Of a DNA stretch of 39,279 nt, positions 8,447 through 18,019 are shown one piece after another. The DNA is from Nocardia beijingensis NBRC 16342. Lineage in GTDB: Bacteria > Actinomycetota > Actinomycetes > Mycobacteriales > Mycobacteriaceae. Within the stretch, counting starts at the first letter, position 1; each line of letters begins with the position of its first letter. The notes beneath the pieces were generated by a model. That model was not told where the DNA came from. It ran no database searches and saw only the letters and a program-made list of their open reading frames with translations. Both the position numbers and the translations under genes were made by a program. The DNA is taken from the NCBI RefSeq assembly GCF_001612785.1, contig NZ_BDBC01000075.1:1-39279 (forward strand). Direction: 5' to 3'.

Positions 8447-8776
8447 CTATTTCTTCTTGGGCGGGATGGTCCGGGCGTAGGCGACGCCGCGCTCGACCCA
8501 TTCCCGCAGCGCTTCGTCGTCGTCGACGGCAGTGACCCGCAGCCAGCCTGCCATCTCGCGCCCGCCCATGACCATGGGCTGCACCGCGTCACCGACGAGC
8601 CGCTCGCCCTCGTCGGGATCGACCCGCACCAGCAGCCCGCCCTGCCCGCTGGCGGCCACCGCCAAATTGCCGCCGATCAAGAAGGCCAGGCCGCCGAACA
8701 TCTTCCGCTCGGTGAGCTCGGGGCCCGGCGGGATCAGTTCCCGGATGCGCTCGGCCAGCTCCTCGTCGTATGCCAT
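8447..8776 (-). CDS. TfoX N-terminal domain protein
   Basis: A 109-residue protein made only of the TfoX-N domain: MAYDEELAERIRELI, then LTERKMFGGLAFLIGGNLAV, and a C-terminal basic tail IPPKKK. In Gammaproteobacteria, TfoX is a competence regulator with an additional C-terminal domain. The short stand-alone actinobacterial proteins have no proven role. I selected the ATG at 8776 because MAYDEELAERI is the usual family start; the frame is open further upstream but that sequence is not domain-like. It is convergent with the phosphatase gene, with six bases between the stops. Confidence 0.8.
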   Translation of the reverse strand: MAYDEELAERIRELIPPGPELTERKMFGGLAFLIGGNLAVAASGQGGLLVRVDPDEGERLVGDAVQPMVMGGREMAGWLRVTAVDDDEALREWVERGVAYARTIPPKKK

Positions 8777-9137
8777 GACGGCATTGTTCACCCGGTGTCC
8801 GACAAGTTGGGCGATCCGGCGACCGGAAACGGCCGCGTGTCCTCGTCCGGTCGTCGCCCACGGCACACGCCGATGACGCGGCATGTGACCGGCATGGGCC
8901 GCGCGCATTCAAACACCCTGTATCCCAATGACTTCCGCCGGAATGACAAGTAGGCGGAAAAGGCACGTACGTACACTCCCGAGCCTCCTGGATGTCATTG
9001 GACGTTCAAGCGGTCGTTTCCGTCCCTGTCTGTAATACAGGCGTGAGACGGAGGCGAGATGCCATCGGCGTTCGCGCGCAACCCGTTTCGGTAGTCGCCA
9101 TAGATCGCGCCCCAGAGACGGGACGAAGGACCCTTTC
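8777..9137. other. Intergenic region between divergent TfoX-N and VirB6/TrbL-like genes
   Basis: No coding gene is supported here. It contains the self-complementary ACGTACGTAC near 8965 and an 11-bp palindrome CTGTAATACAG at 9030-9040 that could serve as an operator or overlap a promoter for the gene at 9138. The ribosome site GAAGGA for that gene is at 9124-9129. No tRNA or terminator was recognised. Confidence 0.4.
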
Positions 9138-11453
9138 GTGCACATCTGCCTCCAGGCGGTGCGATCACGCACTGCCCGCCTCAGTTCGACCGAGCGGCAT
9201 TCGATCGGAGTCCCCCGCGAGTTCCCCACAGCGGTATCGCGCATCGGCGCTCCCCGCCGACGGCCGCTTTCCGGGACGAGCGCTTGGCGGCGACGGTTGT
9301 TCTGGCTCGCGCTGACCGTCTTCGCGCTCTTCGTCTTCCCCGGCTTCCTCGGTGCGCTGGCCTTCGCCCAGGACGCGGCGGGCGGCACGTCCGGTACCTC
9401 CGGCATCGACGGTCTCAGCTGGATGAACATCCACGACTCGTCGGGCATCCCGCTGTCGGACTACCGGTTCGCCACCGGTGACGAAAGCCTGCTGAAGCCG
9501 CGCACCACCATTCTGTGGGCCGTGCTCGGCCTGGAGTTCATCGGCTACATAGCCATCGTGACGACGGCGATCTGGTTGATCGGCTACGCGTTGAGCTTCC
9601 GGTGGCTGGACATGTTCAGTTCGGCCCTGCACGGCGTGGCCGACGCGCTCACCGCGCAGATCGCGACACCGATCATGCTGGTCACGGCGGCCACCATCGG
9701 CGCGGTCTGCGTCGGATGGTTCATCGCGCGCGGCTACCACGCCAAGGCGACCATGCAGGTGGTGACGATGGTCGGCGTCGCGCTGCTGGGTCCGTTGTTC
9801 CTGGCCGAGCCCTTGGCGGACGTGCTGTCCTCGCACGGATTGCTGGCGCAGGGCCGCGACCTCGGCATCTCGGTGGCCGCCGGACTGAACGGGAACGCCG
9901 ACCCGAACCCGACCCAGTTGGTCGCGACGATGCAGAGCGATCTGGCCGACAATTTCGCCCGGCAGCCGCTCCAGGTGTGGAATTTCGGGCACACCGTCGA
10001 CCAGCGGCCCGCCTGCCGATCGGCATGGTCGTCGGGGGTGGCGGCAGGCGACGACTCCCGGGTGATCAGCGGTCTGAAATCCTGCGGCGACACCGCCGCG
10101 CACGCGAAGGCGGAGAATCCCTCCATGGGGCAGGTCGCCACCGGGTTGATGCTGTTGGTCTGCGGCGGCATCCTGCTGGCCTTCGCGATGTATCTCGGCA
10201 TGAAGGTCATCAAGGCCGCGCTGGACACGATCTATCACGGGTTCATGTCGATCTTCGGCTTCGCCGCGGGCGGATTCGTGTACGGCCCGACGCAGACGTT
10301 CCTGGTGCGCAATATCGTCGACAGTTTCGTCGCGGCGGCGCGCATGACGACGTACACCATCTTCCTCGGGGTCTACGTGTTGTTCATGGGCAATCTGTTC
10401 GCGCAGGCGCGCGGGCAGGTCATGGCCGTGATCATCATCGCGGGCACCGTCGAGATCGTCGCCGTGTTCCAGCTCAAACGCCTCAGCAGCGGCCTCAGCC
10501 GGGGCAACGAGTGGATCGCCAACCGATTCGCGCTCGCGATGCAGGGCAGTGCGGGCAAGTCGGCGAGCGGCGGCACCGCCCTCGGGATGGGTGGCGGCGG
10601 TGGCGGTGGGAAGTCCGCGCCCGGCATGGGGTGGGTGACCACGCTCGCCACGCTCAACACCGTCAACTCCTCGCCGGTGACGGCGTGGCTGGCCGGCGGG
10701 CGGGTCAATCCGTTGAATCCGCTCTCCGGCACCAGGAGGACGATCGAACGCTCCACCAGAAGGATCCTCGCCAGCCGCGAGGCGGGATACGTCGAGCATC
10801 AGCTGGCCCGGACCAACTGGCGAGGTGTCGCGATCGACGCGGCCCAGTCGGTCGGGGGCATACACACCCAGCTCGGTGTCTCACGGGCGTTGAAGGTACT
10901 GCGCGACAACAAGGTTCCCGATTCGCGCGTACATGCCGTGCTGCTGTCCTCCGGCGCGACCCACGAGATGGTCACCCATGCGTTCACGGCACATTCCGTC
11001 CAGGAGTCGACGGCGTCGCAGAACCCGTACAGTTTCGCCCCGTTGCAGAAGGCGATCGCGGCGGCGTGGGCGGTGGACAACCATGTCGACCACGAGGCCC
11101 GCGACGCCTTCGCCGCCCAGGCGGTGATCGCGGCCGACAGCTTCGTCCGGCACAGCAACGCGCCCGCACCCAACGCGAACATCGATCACGCGTTCGTGCG
11201 GCGGGTCGAGCGGAATTGGCATTCCGACCGCGCACTGCGAGCGGCGATCACCCCGGACGAGTGGGACAACGCGGGCCGGGACACCCGGTGGGCGATCGGC
11301 CACCGGGTCGCGACCATGCACCAGGAGGCCGCCCGCGAGTACTACGCGAACCCGAACAACATGACCCGGGAAGCCCTGATGCGCTCGGCCAGACGCGTCG
11401 CCAATCTCGACCACCTCGATCCCGAGGGCGGCCTCGACCCGTGGAACCCGTAA
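9138..11453 (+). CDS. Large polytopic membrane protein resembling VirB6/TrbL conjugation channel proteins
   Basis: A 771-residue protein. After a basic N-terminus there is a hydrophobic segment (FWLALTVFALFVFPGFLGAL) and an extracytoplasmic loop, then about seven more spans. These include WAVLGLEFIGYIAIVTTAIW, TPIMLVTAATIGAVCVGWFI, TGLMLLVCGGILLAFAMYLG and VMAVIIIAGTVEIVAVFQL. A glycine run (GMGGGGGGGG) near residue 490 links to a ~270-residue soluble helical C-terminus. The topology resembles VirB6/TrbL inner-membrane channel subunits of conjugation systems, but no other transfer genes flank it. Strict homology is therefore uncertain. GTG at 9138 has GAAGGA eight bases upstream. It could be a chromosomal relic of an integrative element or a housekeeping membrane protein. 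Confidence 0.7.
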   Translation: MHICLQAVRSRTARLSSTERHSIGVPREFPTAVSRIGAPRRRPLSGTSAWRRRLFWLALTVFALFVFPGFLGALAFAQDAAGGTSGTSGIDGLSWMNIHDSSGIPLSDYRFATGDESLLKPRTTILWAVLGLEFIGYIAIVTTAIWLIGYALSFRWLDMFSSALHGVADALTAQIATPIMLVTAATIGAVCVGWFIARGYHAKATMQVVTMVGVALLGPLFLAEPLADVLSSHGLLAQGRDLGISVAAGLNGNADPNPTQLVATMQSDLADNFARQPLQVWNFGHTVDQRPACRSAWSSGVAAGDDSRVISGLKSCGDTAAHAKAENPSMGQVATGLMLLVCGGILLAFAMYLGMKVIKAALDTIYHGFMSIFGFAAGGFVYGPTQTFLVRNIVDSFVAAARMTTYTIFLGVYVLFMGNLFAQARGQVMAVIIIAGTVEIVAVFQLKRLSSGLSRGNEWIANRFALAMQGSAGKSASGGTALGMGGGGGGGKSAPGMGWVTTLATLNTVNSSPVTAWLAGGRVNPLNPLSGTRRTIERSTRRILASREAGYVEHQLARTNWRGVAIDAAQSVGGIHTQLGVSRALKVLRDNKVPDSRVHAVLLSSGATHEMVTHAFTAHSVQESTASQNPYSFAPLQKAIAAAWAVDNHVDHEARDAFAAQAVIAADSFVRHSNAPAPNANIDHAFVRRVERNWHSDRALRAAITPDEWDNAGRDTRWAIGHRVATMHQEAAREYYANPNNMTREALMRSARRVANLDHLDPEGGLDPWNP

Positions 11454-11570
11454 CGAGCCGGGCTGTCCCGTGCACGGGCTCCTACGGCCGCCATTCTTCG
11501 ACGAGTGCCCCGGCCCGCCGGACGACGCGGTAGCGTGACCGGATGCGCAGCGTCGAACTGCCCAGCCGCG

Positions 11571-12488
11571 TCAGGCTCGGGCCGCGCGCACGACCTGCGC
11601 GAACACCTCGTTCGGATCGGATGCCTTCAGGCCGAACGTGTCCCGGATGGCGGAGTCGTCGACGGTGAAGCTCGCGTGCGACATGTGGTAGGTCTCGAAC
11701 AGCTCGGCCCAGAACGGGTCGGTCAGGCCGAGCAGCGTCAGTTCGCGATCGGTCATGACCGCCAGCCGCGGCTCCGGCGCCCCGGCCGCCGCCGCGAATC
11801 GCCCGGCCAGGTCTCGCACGGTGGCGGTGATGACCGGCGCATGCCACGCACGCCCCCACGCGCGCTCGTCGCGGGCCACCGCGACCGCTGCCGCCGCCGC
11901 GTCGCCGATCGCGGTGTAGGGGTGCGGCAGGTCGAGTTCCTGCGGCAGCAACGCCAACTGTCCGGCCGAGATCTTGGGCTGAGCGAGCAAGGAGAACACC
12001 GAGACAGCGCCGGCGCCGATGAACTGCGATGCCCGAACTTCGGTGACGCGCACCCGGCCCGCCCGGTGCGCCTCTTCGGCTTCCCGCCACATGCGGGCGC
12101 GAACCTGCCCTTTCGGCCCCGTGGCCGCCAGCGGCGACTGCTCGGTGACCGGCCCGTCGGCGGGGCCGTAACCATAGAGATTGCCGAGCATCACGTAGTT
12201 CGCGCCGGTCCGCTCGGCGGCGGAGCGAATGGAGCCGAACAGCGGCGGAATCATTTCCGGCCAGGTGTGATAGGCGGGCATCGCCATGTTGAACAGTGTT
12301 TCGGCGCCCTCGGCGACGGCGGCCAGCGCGGCCGTGTCCAGAGCGTCCAGGGCGACTCGCTCGATGTTCGGGTGCTCGGGGCCGGCACCGCTGCGGCTGA
12401 CGATCCGTACCCGATCGCCGGACTCGGCCAGTAGCGCGGCGGTGGCCGAAGCGGTCGCGCCACGTCCGACGATGACATGCGAAGGCAT
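11571..12488 (-). CDS. NAD(P)-dependent epimerase/dehydratase-like SDR protein
   Basis: A 305-residue extended-SDR protein. The nucleotide-binding motif at residues 5-20 is HVIVGRGATASATAALLAES, a variant of GxGATG in which the last glycine is serine-like (ATAS). A Rossmann fold follows, with YVMLGNLYGYGPADGPVTE in the region usually holding the active site, and a C-terminal substrate domain with MSHASFTVDDSAIRDTFGL. The substrate is unknown. An excellent ribosome site (GAGAGGAAG) precedes the ATG. It is divergent from the GlxA-type regulator at 12630 across 141 bp, which makes that regulator its most likely controller. Confidence 0.8.
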   Translation of the reverse strand: MPSHVIVGRGATASATAALLAESGDRVRIVSRSGAGPEHPNIERVALDALDTAALAAVAEGAETLFNMAMPAYHTWPEMIPPLFGSIRSAAERTGANYVMLGNLYGYGPADGPVTEQSPLAATGPKGQVRARMWREAEEAHRAGRVRVTEVRASQFIGAGAVSVFSLLAQPKISAGQLALLPQELDLPHPYTAIGDAAAAAVAVARDERAWGRAWHAPVITATVRDLAGRFAAAAGAPEPRLAVMTDRELTLLGLTDPFWAELFETYHMSHASFTVDDSAIRDTFGLKASDPNEVFAQVVRAARA

Positions 12489-12629
12489 GCGACTTCCTCT
12501 CTACGACAATGCGATTCACGCGATCATGGGCACCGTGCGCGCCGTTCGCCGATCGCGTGCTACTCAGCCTGCCGTGGCGCGGCGGGGTAGGCTACTGGCC
12601 GGATTGCCAACTATCCCAAGGATCAGGCC

Positions 12630-13637
12630 ATGCAGACTGTCGCCGTCGTCGCGGTTCCTCCGGTGAAGGCTTTCGACCTGGCCATGCCGGAAACGGTGCT
12701 GGGCGCGGCGATGGTGGACGGCGAGCCCGGCTACCGCGTCGTCGTGTGCACCGCCGTGCCCGGTGTGCTTCCCGCAGGGCTGGGTGGATTCGACGTGGTG
12801 GTCTCCCGGGGGTTGGAGGCGATCGAGGATGCGGACATCGTCATCGTGCCGAGCACGGGCAGCCGCGCCGACGCGGACGCGGCCACGCTCACCGCCCTGC
12901 GCGGCGCGGTGGCCGCGGGCAAGCGCGTCACCTCGATCTGCAGCGGCGCCTTCGTGCTGGCGCAGGCAGGTTTGCTCTCCGGTCGCACCGCCACCACGCA
13001 TTGGGCTCTCGCCGACGAACTGGCGGCGAACCACCCGGACGTGTCGGTCCGCAGCGACGCGCTGTTCATCGAAGACGGTCCGATCACCACGGCCGCGGGC
13101 GCGGCGGCCGGGATAGACCTGTGCCTGCATCTGATCCGCGCCGACTACGGCGCGACCGTCGCGAACGCCGCCGCCCGCACCGCCGTCGTCACCCCGGTGC
13201 GCCCCGGCGGGCAGGCGCAATTCGTGGATGCCCCCCTACCCGCGGAGAACGGCGTGACACTCGCCGACACCCGCGCCTGGGCGCTGCGCCGTCTGGACCG
13301 ACCGCTGTCGCTGGACGACCTGGCCGCCCACGCCCGCACCAGTGTGCGCACGCTCACCCGCCGCTTCCACGAGGAAACCGGCCTCAGCCCGCGGAAATGG
13401 CTGCTGCACCAGCGCCTGCAACGCGCCAGGGAACTGCTGGAATCCACCACGCTGCCGATGGACCAGGTGGCAAGGCACAGCGGCATCGGCTCGGCGGAGT
13501 CGCTGCGTCAGCACATGATCCGGCACGTCGGAGTGCCGCCGAGCAGCTACCGCGCGTCGTTCACCCGCTCGCCTGTACCGCCCGACCGCGCGGGAACGGC
13601 GGCCAGGATTGGCCTGCCGACCACCGGTAACCAGTGA
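12630..13637 (+). CDS. GlxA-family AraC-type transcriptional regulator (DJ-1/PfpI-like plus HTH)
   Basis: A 335-residue regulator. The N-terminal DJ-1/PfpI-like domain (about residues 3-170) contains the nucleophile-elbow region VTSICSGAFVLAQAGLLSG with a cysteine, followed by TATTHW. The C-terminal AraC DNA-binding domain (about 210-315) has LDDLAAHARTSVRTLTRRFH and a second HTH, VARHSGIGSAESLRQHM. Such proteins usually activate neighbouring catabolic or detoxification genes. An AAGGA ribosome site lies before the ATG, and a TAGGCT hexamer upstream may be the -10. It is divergent from the SDR gene, its probable target. The 3' end is convergent with the TIR protein gene. Confidence 0.9.
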   Translation: MQTVAVVAVPPVKAFDLAMPETVLGAAMVDGEPGYRVVVCTAVPGVLPAGLGGFDVVVSRGLEAIEDADIVIVPSTGSRADADAATLTALRGAVAAGKRVTSICSGAFVLAQAGLLSGRTATTHWALADELAANHPDVSVRSDALFIEDGPITTAAGAAAGIDLCLHLIRADYGATVANAAARTAVVTPVRPGGQAQFVDAPLPAENGVTLADTRAWALRRLDRPLSLDDLAAHARTSVRTLTRRFHEETGLSPRKWLLHQRLQRARELLESTTLPMDQVARHSGIGSAESLRQHMIRHVGVPPSSYRASFTRSPVPPDRAGTAARIGLPTTGNQ

Positions 13638-13680
13638 AGGAGTCGGTCACGCTCAGTGGGCAACAGCAGTGGAGGACGCC

Positions 13681-16560
13681 CTAAGGACAGCGAGCTCGTG
13701 CAGGCCGCGCAACCCCCATCAAGGCGCTCCATTCGGTGTCGGTGAGATCGGCGCCTGCGTGCGCGCAAGCGGTCCGAATCAGGCCCTCCGGTGAGATATC
13801 CCGTACGGTCAGCGTTCCATCGACGCCGCCGGAGAATTTTGGACCGGGATTCACCGTCACGAGATACCGTCCGTCAGCGGACAAGGCGACGGCGGATGCG
13901 ACGTGCCAGATGGAATCCGGCTCGAGTTCACCCAGATTCGTGCCGTCGGTGAAGAGAGTGATATAGCCCGCTTGGTCTTTCGCGGCGACTACGGTCGCGT
14001 CCGCCGCGGCGGCGAGCTGAGCGGAGGCGTCCCGAGTGCTGCGGAAAGGGATCGTCCGCTCACGATGCGAGCCGGTCCGATCCCATATCTCGATGCTGTC
14101 TTCCCGGCGGATCAGCAGATGCGGCCCGGCGAACAACACCGCCTGCACGTCCTTGCCGTCGATGTCGTGTGTGTCCTGCTTCCCCGACAAGTCGTAGACC
14201 GATATATGGTCGGCGTCGCGCATGACCAAGAACTCTCCGGTCGCGTCGATCCCCGCTTCCGCGACAGGGAGGGTGTCCACGGCGCCACCCAGCGGAATGA
14301 ATTCCGTATCGATGTGGCCGGTGGCCAGGTTGTGCAGATATGCCCGTCCACTGCTGTCCACAGAAACCGCGGTCGGTGACGAGGACGACACTCCCGCCGC
14401 CGCGACGCTGACATGCGGCGGCGGTGAGGACAGGACCGCCACCTCGAATGGAGTCTCGACCTGTGGCCGGTAGGCGGATACGCGTTGTTCGTTCCCGAGC
14501 GCCGGATTCGCGGCGATAGCCAACATGGCGCCATCCGCGCGCCACGCAGGAACACCGGACAGGCCTGGTATGGAGAGCTGCCGGGATGAGTCCGGCCCGA
14601 GTTGCTGCAGGATCACGACGTCGTTGTCCAGCGCCGAACCATCCGGGTCCTTGGCCTTGCCGGTGATCACCGCGGTGCGTCCGTCCGGGGACAGCGACAA
14701 GCTGGGCGGACAGTTATTGCATCCTTTGACGATCGGCACTGGAATAGATTTCGCCAGCCGGTCGCGCTGCGCGAGATCCCACAAGGTGATCAGTCGCCCG
14801 GACGCCGAAACCAGCTGCGTCTCGGAGGTTCCGAGGAAACGCAGTAGCTTCCGGTCGAAGTCGACGGCAGTACCGGTGATCAGCGGCGGCGGCTCGGGAG
14901 GCCTCGGCTCGCCGGTGACGGGCCCTACATAGAACCCGGCGTCGGCACTTGGCACCGCTGCTATCCGCGCCGAGTGGCTGAGCACGGCGGGAGCCGATCG
15001 CCTCGGCATCGCGACGCCCACATATCCGGGCTCTGGGCGCACAGCGCTCGGAGTCGGAGGCAGCCGGAAAACCGGCACCGGAATGCCGGGCAAGACGGCG
15101 CAGGTGAACGAGGACCCGTCGGGCGACAATTCCCCGACGTCCTGGCCGTTGCCACAGGCGTTGTCGGTGTCGAGAGGTGAAAGATCCAGGTCGGCGCGGC
15201 CGCGAAGCGAGATCTGCCGTACCTTGCCGCCGGTTTCGAGGAGACGCAACGCCGTGTCGTCGGTGAACACCATGCTCGTCACCGCGCGTTCGATCGGATG
15301 TGACGAGAGAACCCGTCCAGCGGCATTGTCGATGATGTCGACCGTCCCCGGGGTGCCTTCCACCGCCTTGGTCTCCTTGCGATGGACCGCACCGAACTTC
15401 CCGGACGCGGATACGGCGACGACATCGACTTCGCTCGCGTCGGGCACGCTCAAGTCCGGCCGATCGGAGTTGCTGCCCCACAGTGTGATCGAGGCGCCAT
15501 CCGTGGCGAGAACCGTCCGGCCGTCCGCGGCGACGGCCAGCGAGCGGATCTCGCCGGGCAAACGCGCGACCGAGGTCGTCGCCGAGCCTCCCTGCGCCCA
15601 TGTCACGACTTGTCCGTCGGCGAGCCCGGCAACGACGGTTCGACCGTCGGCGCTGCTCTGCAAGGCCGTGACCTCCGCAGGCGCCGCAACGTAACGAGCG
15701 ACTTTCGGACTGGCCAGATTCGCGCGCAGCAGGGCGGCACGGTGCGCGGGGCTCGGGTCGAGGCGGTACGCCGCGACGGCCAGCAGCAGGGCCGCGCGGA
15801 CATCGGTGGCCGTCCTGGTGTCGGCGACCGAGGCCATGAGCCGCGCCGTGGCGATTCTGGCCTGCTCCTCGGCGCGGTTGCTCTGCACCCAGGCGATGAA
15901 CGCCGCGACCAGCGCGGCGACCAGCAGCATGACCAATGCGCCGATGGCGATGTTCGCCACGCGCAAGTTTCGCTTGGTCTGCTGATAGCCCTCGGATTTG
16001 AGGTCCGCCTCGGAGACGCCGCGAATCACCGCGGCGATGCCGATCGCGATGGCGTCGATGTCCGGACGCGGGACTCCGTTCGCGTCCGCACGCCACTTGA
16101 TCGTCTTGTACACGGGTTCGGACGCGAAGACCCCGAACAGGCGTGGCGGCAGCGCGGTCGAGCGCGCCCGGTCCCAATCTCCGGCTTCTTCGTCCCAGAA
16201 CAGGGATCCGGCACTGAGGACCAGCAATATCGTCTCGGGAGATCGATGCGCCAGCCACCACTCGATTTCGCGGTCCACCCACTCGGAGCGGGCAGCCTCG
16301 GGTGAAGCCACCACGACCAGCCACTGGGACCGCGACAGACCTGCGACGATCTTGTCTTCCAGTCCAGGACCGATCGAGACGCCGCTGTAGTCGAGGAAGA
16401 TGCGCATGCGCGGGAAGCGGTACCACGGGCGTGGCAACTTCTCGATCGCGTTCTGGACCAGCGGGAGCACCGCCCGGTCCCGATCGCCGCTGTAGGACAG
16501 GAACGCGCCGTAGCCGGTATCCGCGCGTGTGGTCCGCCGTCTCAGCGCCACTTTCACCAC
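13681..16560 (-). CDS. TIR domain - transmembrane helix - beta-propeller (WD40-like) protein
   Basis: About 959 residues from GTG 16560. Residues ~16-150 form a bacterial TIR domain: YGAFLSYSGDRDRAVLPLVQ, MRIFLDYSGVSIGPGLEDKI, WLVVVASPEAARSEWVDREI and LLVLSAGSLFWDEEAGDW. E98 in WVDREI aligns with the catalytic Glu of NAD-cleaving TIRs such as SARM1 (WVHKEI). A transmembrane helix follows at ~203-225, then a helical linker rich in Arg and Ala. The C-terminal ~680 residues contain repeated SxDGRTVxxGxxDG blades of a propeller. I infer an NADase or signalling effector on the cytoplasmic face of the membrane with a propeller sensor. The frame opens at 16662; an AGGA 11 bases before GTG 16560 supports that start. 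No defence partner lies nearby. Confidence 0.85.
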   Translation of the reverse strand: MVKVALRRRTTRADTGYGAFLSYSGDRDRAVLPLVQNAIEKLPRPWYRFPRMRIFLDYSGVSIGPGLEDKIVAGLSRSQWLVVVASPEAARSEWVDREIEWWLAHRSPETILLVLSAGSLFWDEEAGDWDRARSTALPPRLFGVFASEPVYKTIKWRADANGVPRPDIDAIAIGIAAVIRGVSEADLKSEGYQQTKRNLRVANIAIGALVMLLVAALVAAFIAWVQSNRAEEQARIATARLMASVADTRTATDVRAALLLAVAAYRLDPSPAHRAALLRANLASPKVARYVAAPAEVTALQSSADGRTVVAGLADGQVVTWAQGGSATTSVARLPGEIRSLAVAADGRTVLATDGASITLWGSNSDRPDLSVPDASEVDVVAVSASGKFGAVHRKETKAVEGTPGTVDIIDNAAGRVLSSHPIERAVTSMVFTDDTALRLLETGGKVRQISLRGRADLDLSPLDTDNACGNGQDVGELSPDGSSFTCAVLPGIPVPVFRLPPTPSAVRPEPGYVGVAMPRRSAPAVLSHSARIAAVPSADAGFYVGPVTGEPRPPEPPPLITGTAVDFDRKLLRFLGTSETQLVSASGRLITLWDLAQRDRLAKSIPVPIVKGCNNCPPSLSLSPDGRTAVITGKAKDPDGSALDNDVVILQQLGPDSSRQLSIPGLSGVPAWRADGAMLAIAANPALGNEQRVSAYRPQVETPFEVAVLSSPPPHVSVAAAGVSSSSPTAVSVDSSGRAYLHNLATGHIDTEFIPLGGAVDTLPVAEAGIDATGEFLVMRDADHISVYDLSGKQDTHDIDGKDVQAVLFAGPHLLIRREDSIEIWDRTGSHRERTIPFRSTRDASAQLAAAADATVVAAKDQAGYITLFTDGTNLGELEPDSIWHVASAVALSADGRYLVTVNPGPKFSGGVDGTLTVRDISPEGLIRTACAHAGADLTDTEWSALMGVARPARARCP

Positions 16561-17124
16561 GGCGCCACGCGTCCTGACGGGTTCGCCAGCGCTATCCCGC
16601 CACCGAGACGTCGCCGGTCGCGTCCGTCGACGCGAGAACTCGGCGCGCCCGCGCCACGACAATGTAGGGCTCCCGGCGCCACCACATGCGCCGGAGCATC
16701 CGGCGCCGACGTTCGCCGCCCGCCACCACGAACTACGCCTTCGACCGTCATCAGGCCCCTCCTCCCGATTCTCGGGGCTCCGGCACTCGCCCCGAACACC
16801 GATTCAACCACCGCACCGGTGCTCGACACTAGGGACAACCATTGCCTCGCAATTGTTTTCGCTGATACCGGGACGAAGATGAGCAAGTCCGCGGTGACCG
16901 AGCACCCATCGCGGCGAAAAAGGTCTGGGAGACAAGTCGTGTCGCCCGAGCACTCATGTCGGAGCGACATCGGCATGGAACTGCGACGACGTCTCGCCCA
17001 GCGCTTCGCGAATCACAGGTAGCCCGCCAGGATGCGGCCAGCTGATCGTCGGGTACATCTGGGCGACGCACCGTCCGACAGGGACCTCCTGCGCGCCGGC
17101 GAACTCGGGCGGTAGAAGTGGTCC
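16561..17124. other. Intergenic region upstream of TIR and SDR genes
   Basis: About 560 bases without a supported gene. Open frames on both strands here are Arg/Ser-rich and lack ribosome sites or family motifs. There is a small perfect inverted repeat ATTGC-ctc-GCAAT at 16841-16853, possibly an operator. A TAGAAG hexamer at 17113-17118 sits six bases before the ATG at 17125. The part 16561-16662 is in frame with the TIR gene and could encode an N-terminal extension. Confidence 0.4.
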
Positions 17125-17901
17125 ATGACCAAGATTCTCGTCACGGGTGGAACCGGCGCGCTGGGCAGGCTCGTGGTCGACCGGTTGCGTGCGGCGGGCC
17201 ATGACGTACGGGTGCTGTCGCGTCGCCCCGGGGCGGGCACGCACGTCGGCGACCTGCGGACCGGTGTAGGTGTGGCGGAGGCGGTAAGCGGGACCGAAGT
17301 GATCGTCCACGCGGCCTCGGATGCCCGCCGGGCGGGTAGGGCCGACCTCGAGCAGACCGAGCATCTGCTGCGGCACGCGCGCGAGGTCCGGCACCTGCTC
17401 TACGTGTCGATCGTCGGGATCGACCGGATCCCGTTCCGGTACTACCGCAACAAGCTGGCCTGTGAGCGAGCCGTCGTCGACAGCGGCGTGCCGCACACCA
17501 TCCTGCGGGCGACCCAGTTCCACGAGCTGATCGCGGCGGTCTTGCGGACCGTCGAGAAATGGCCGGTGGCGCCGTTGCCGCCGAGCTTCCGTTTCCAGCC
17601 GGTGGCCGCCGCCGACGTGGCGCGCCGAGTCGCCGAGGTGGCCGTCGGCGAGCCGCTCGGCCGTGCGCCCGACTTCGGCGGTCCGGAAGTGCTCACCCTG
17701 GCGCAGTTGACGGAGGTCTGGCGCGCCGCCCGGCAGCGGCCGCGGCGAGTCGTGCGGCTGCCGGTGTTCGGCCGCGTCGCCAACGCCTTCCGAGCGGGAG
17801 TGAACACCTGTCCGGATCATCCCGACGGCACGCAGACCTGGTCGCAGTTCGTCGCTTCCGGACCGACGAATGTCTACGCCACCGGCAGAAGGCGTCGGTG
17901 A
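17125..17901 (+). CDS. NmrA-like NAD(P)-binding SDR protein
   Basis: A 258-residue atypical SDR. The N-terminus gives a perfect dinucleotide-binding motif, ILVTGGTGALGRLVVDRLRA, with a basic VLSRRPG following, which favours NADP. YYRNKLACERAVVDSGVPHT contains a YxxxK-spaced Tyr-Lys pair, and HTILRATQFHEL is typical of NmrA/isoflavone-reductase-like members. These act as reductases or redox sensors; the substrate is unknown. There is no strong ribosome site; TAGAAG six bases before the ATG suggests a leaderless message. It is monocistronic and ends convergently with the nitrite-siroheme operon. Confidence 0.8.
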   Translation: MTKILVTGGTGALGRLVVDRLRAAGHDVRVLSRRPGAGTHVGDLRTGVGVAEAVSGTEVIVHAASDARRAGRADLEQTEHLLRHAREVRHLLYVSIVGIDRIPFRYYRNKLACERAVVDSGVPHTILRATQFHELIAAVLRTVEKWPVAPLPPSFRFQPVAAADVARRVAEVAVGEPLGRAPDFGGPEVLTLAQLTEVWRAARQRPRRVVRLPVFGRVANAFRAGVNTCPDHPDGTQTWSQFVASGPTNVYATGRRRR

Positions 17902-18019
17902 TCGGTCGAGCCTTCCGCGCCGGGTCGGACGACGCCGTGACTTCGACGAGGCCGAACGGCCACCGGATGTGCGGGCCGAACAGCCTGCGCCGCACCGATG
18001 TTCGGTGGACCGCCGATGC

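Noticed and set aside
4879..8535. Very long open frame on the plus strand crossing several genes
   Set aside because: It is Arg/Pro/Ala-rich, crosses the antisense of the cupin and other frames of TetR and the phosphatase, and contains no family motif. It arises from high GC.
9165..10865. Minus-strand 566-codon frame
   Set aside because: Antisense of the polytopic membrane protein; biased composition and no ribosome site.
16554..17071. Several short minus-strand frames upstream of the TIR gene
   Set aside because: Arg/Ser-rich, mutually overlapping, without ribosome sites.
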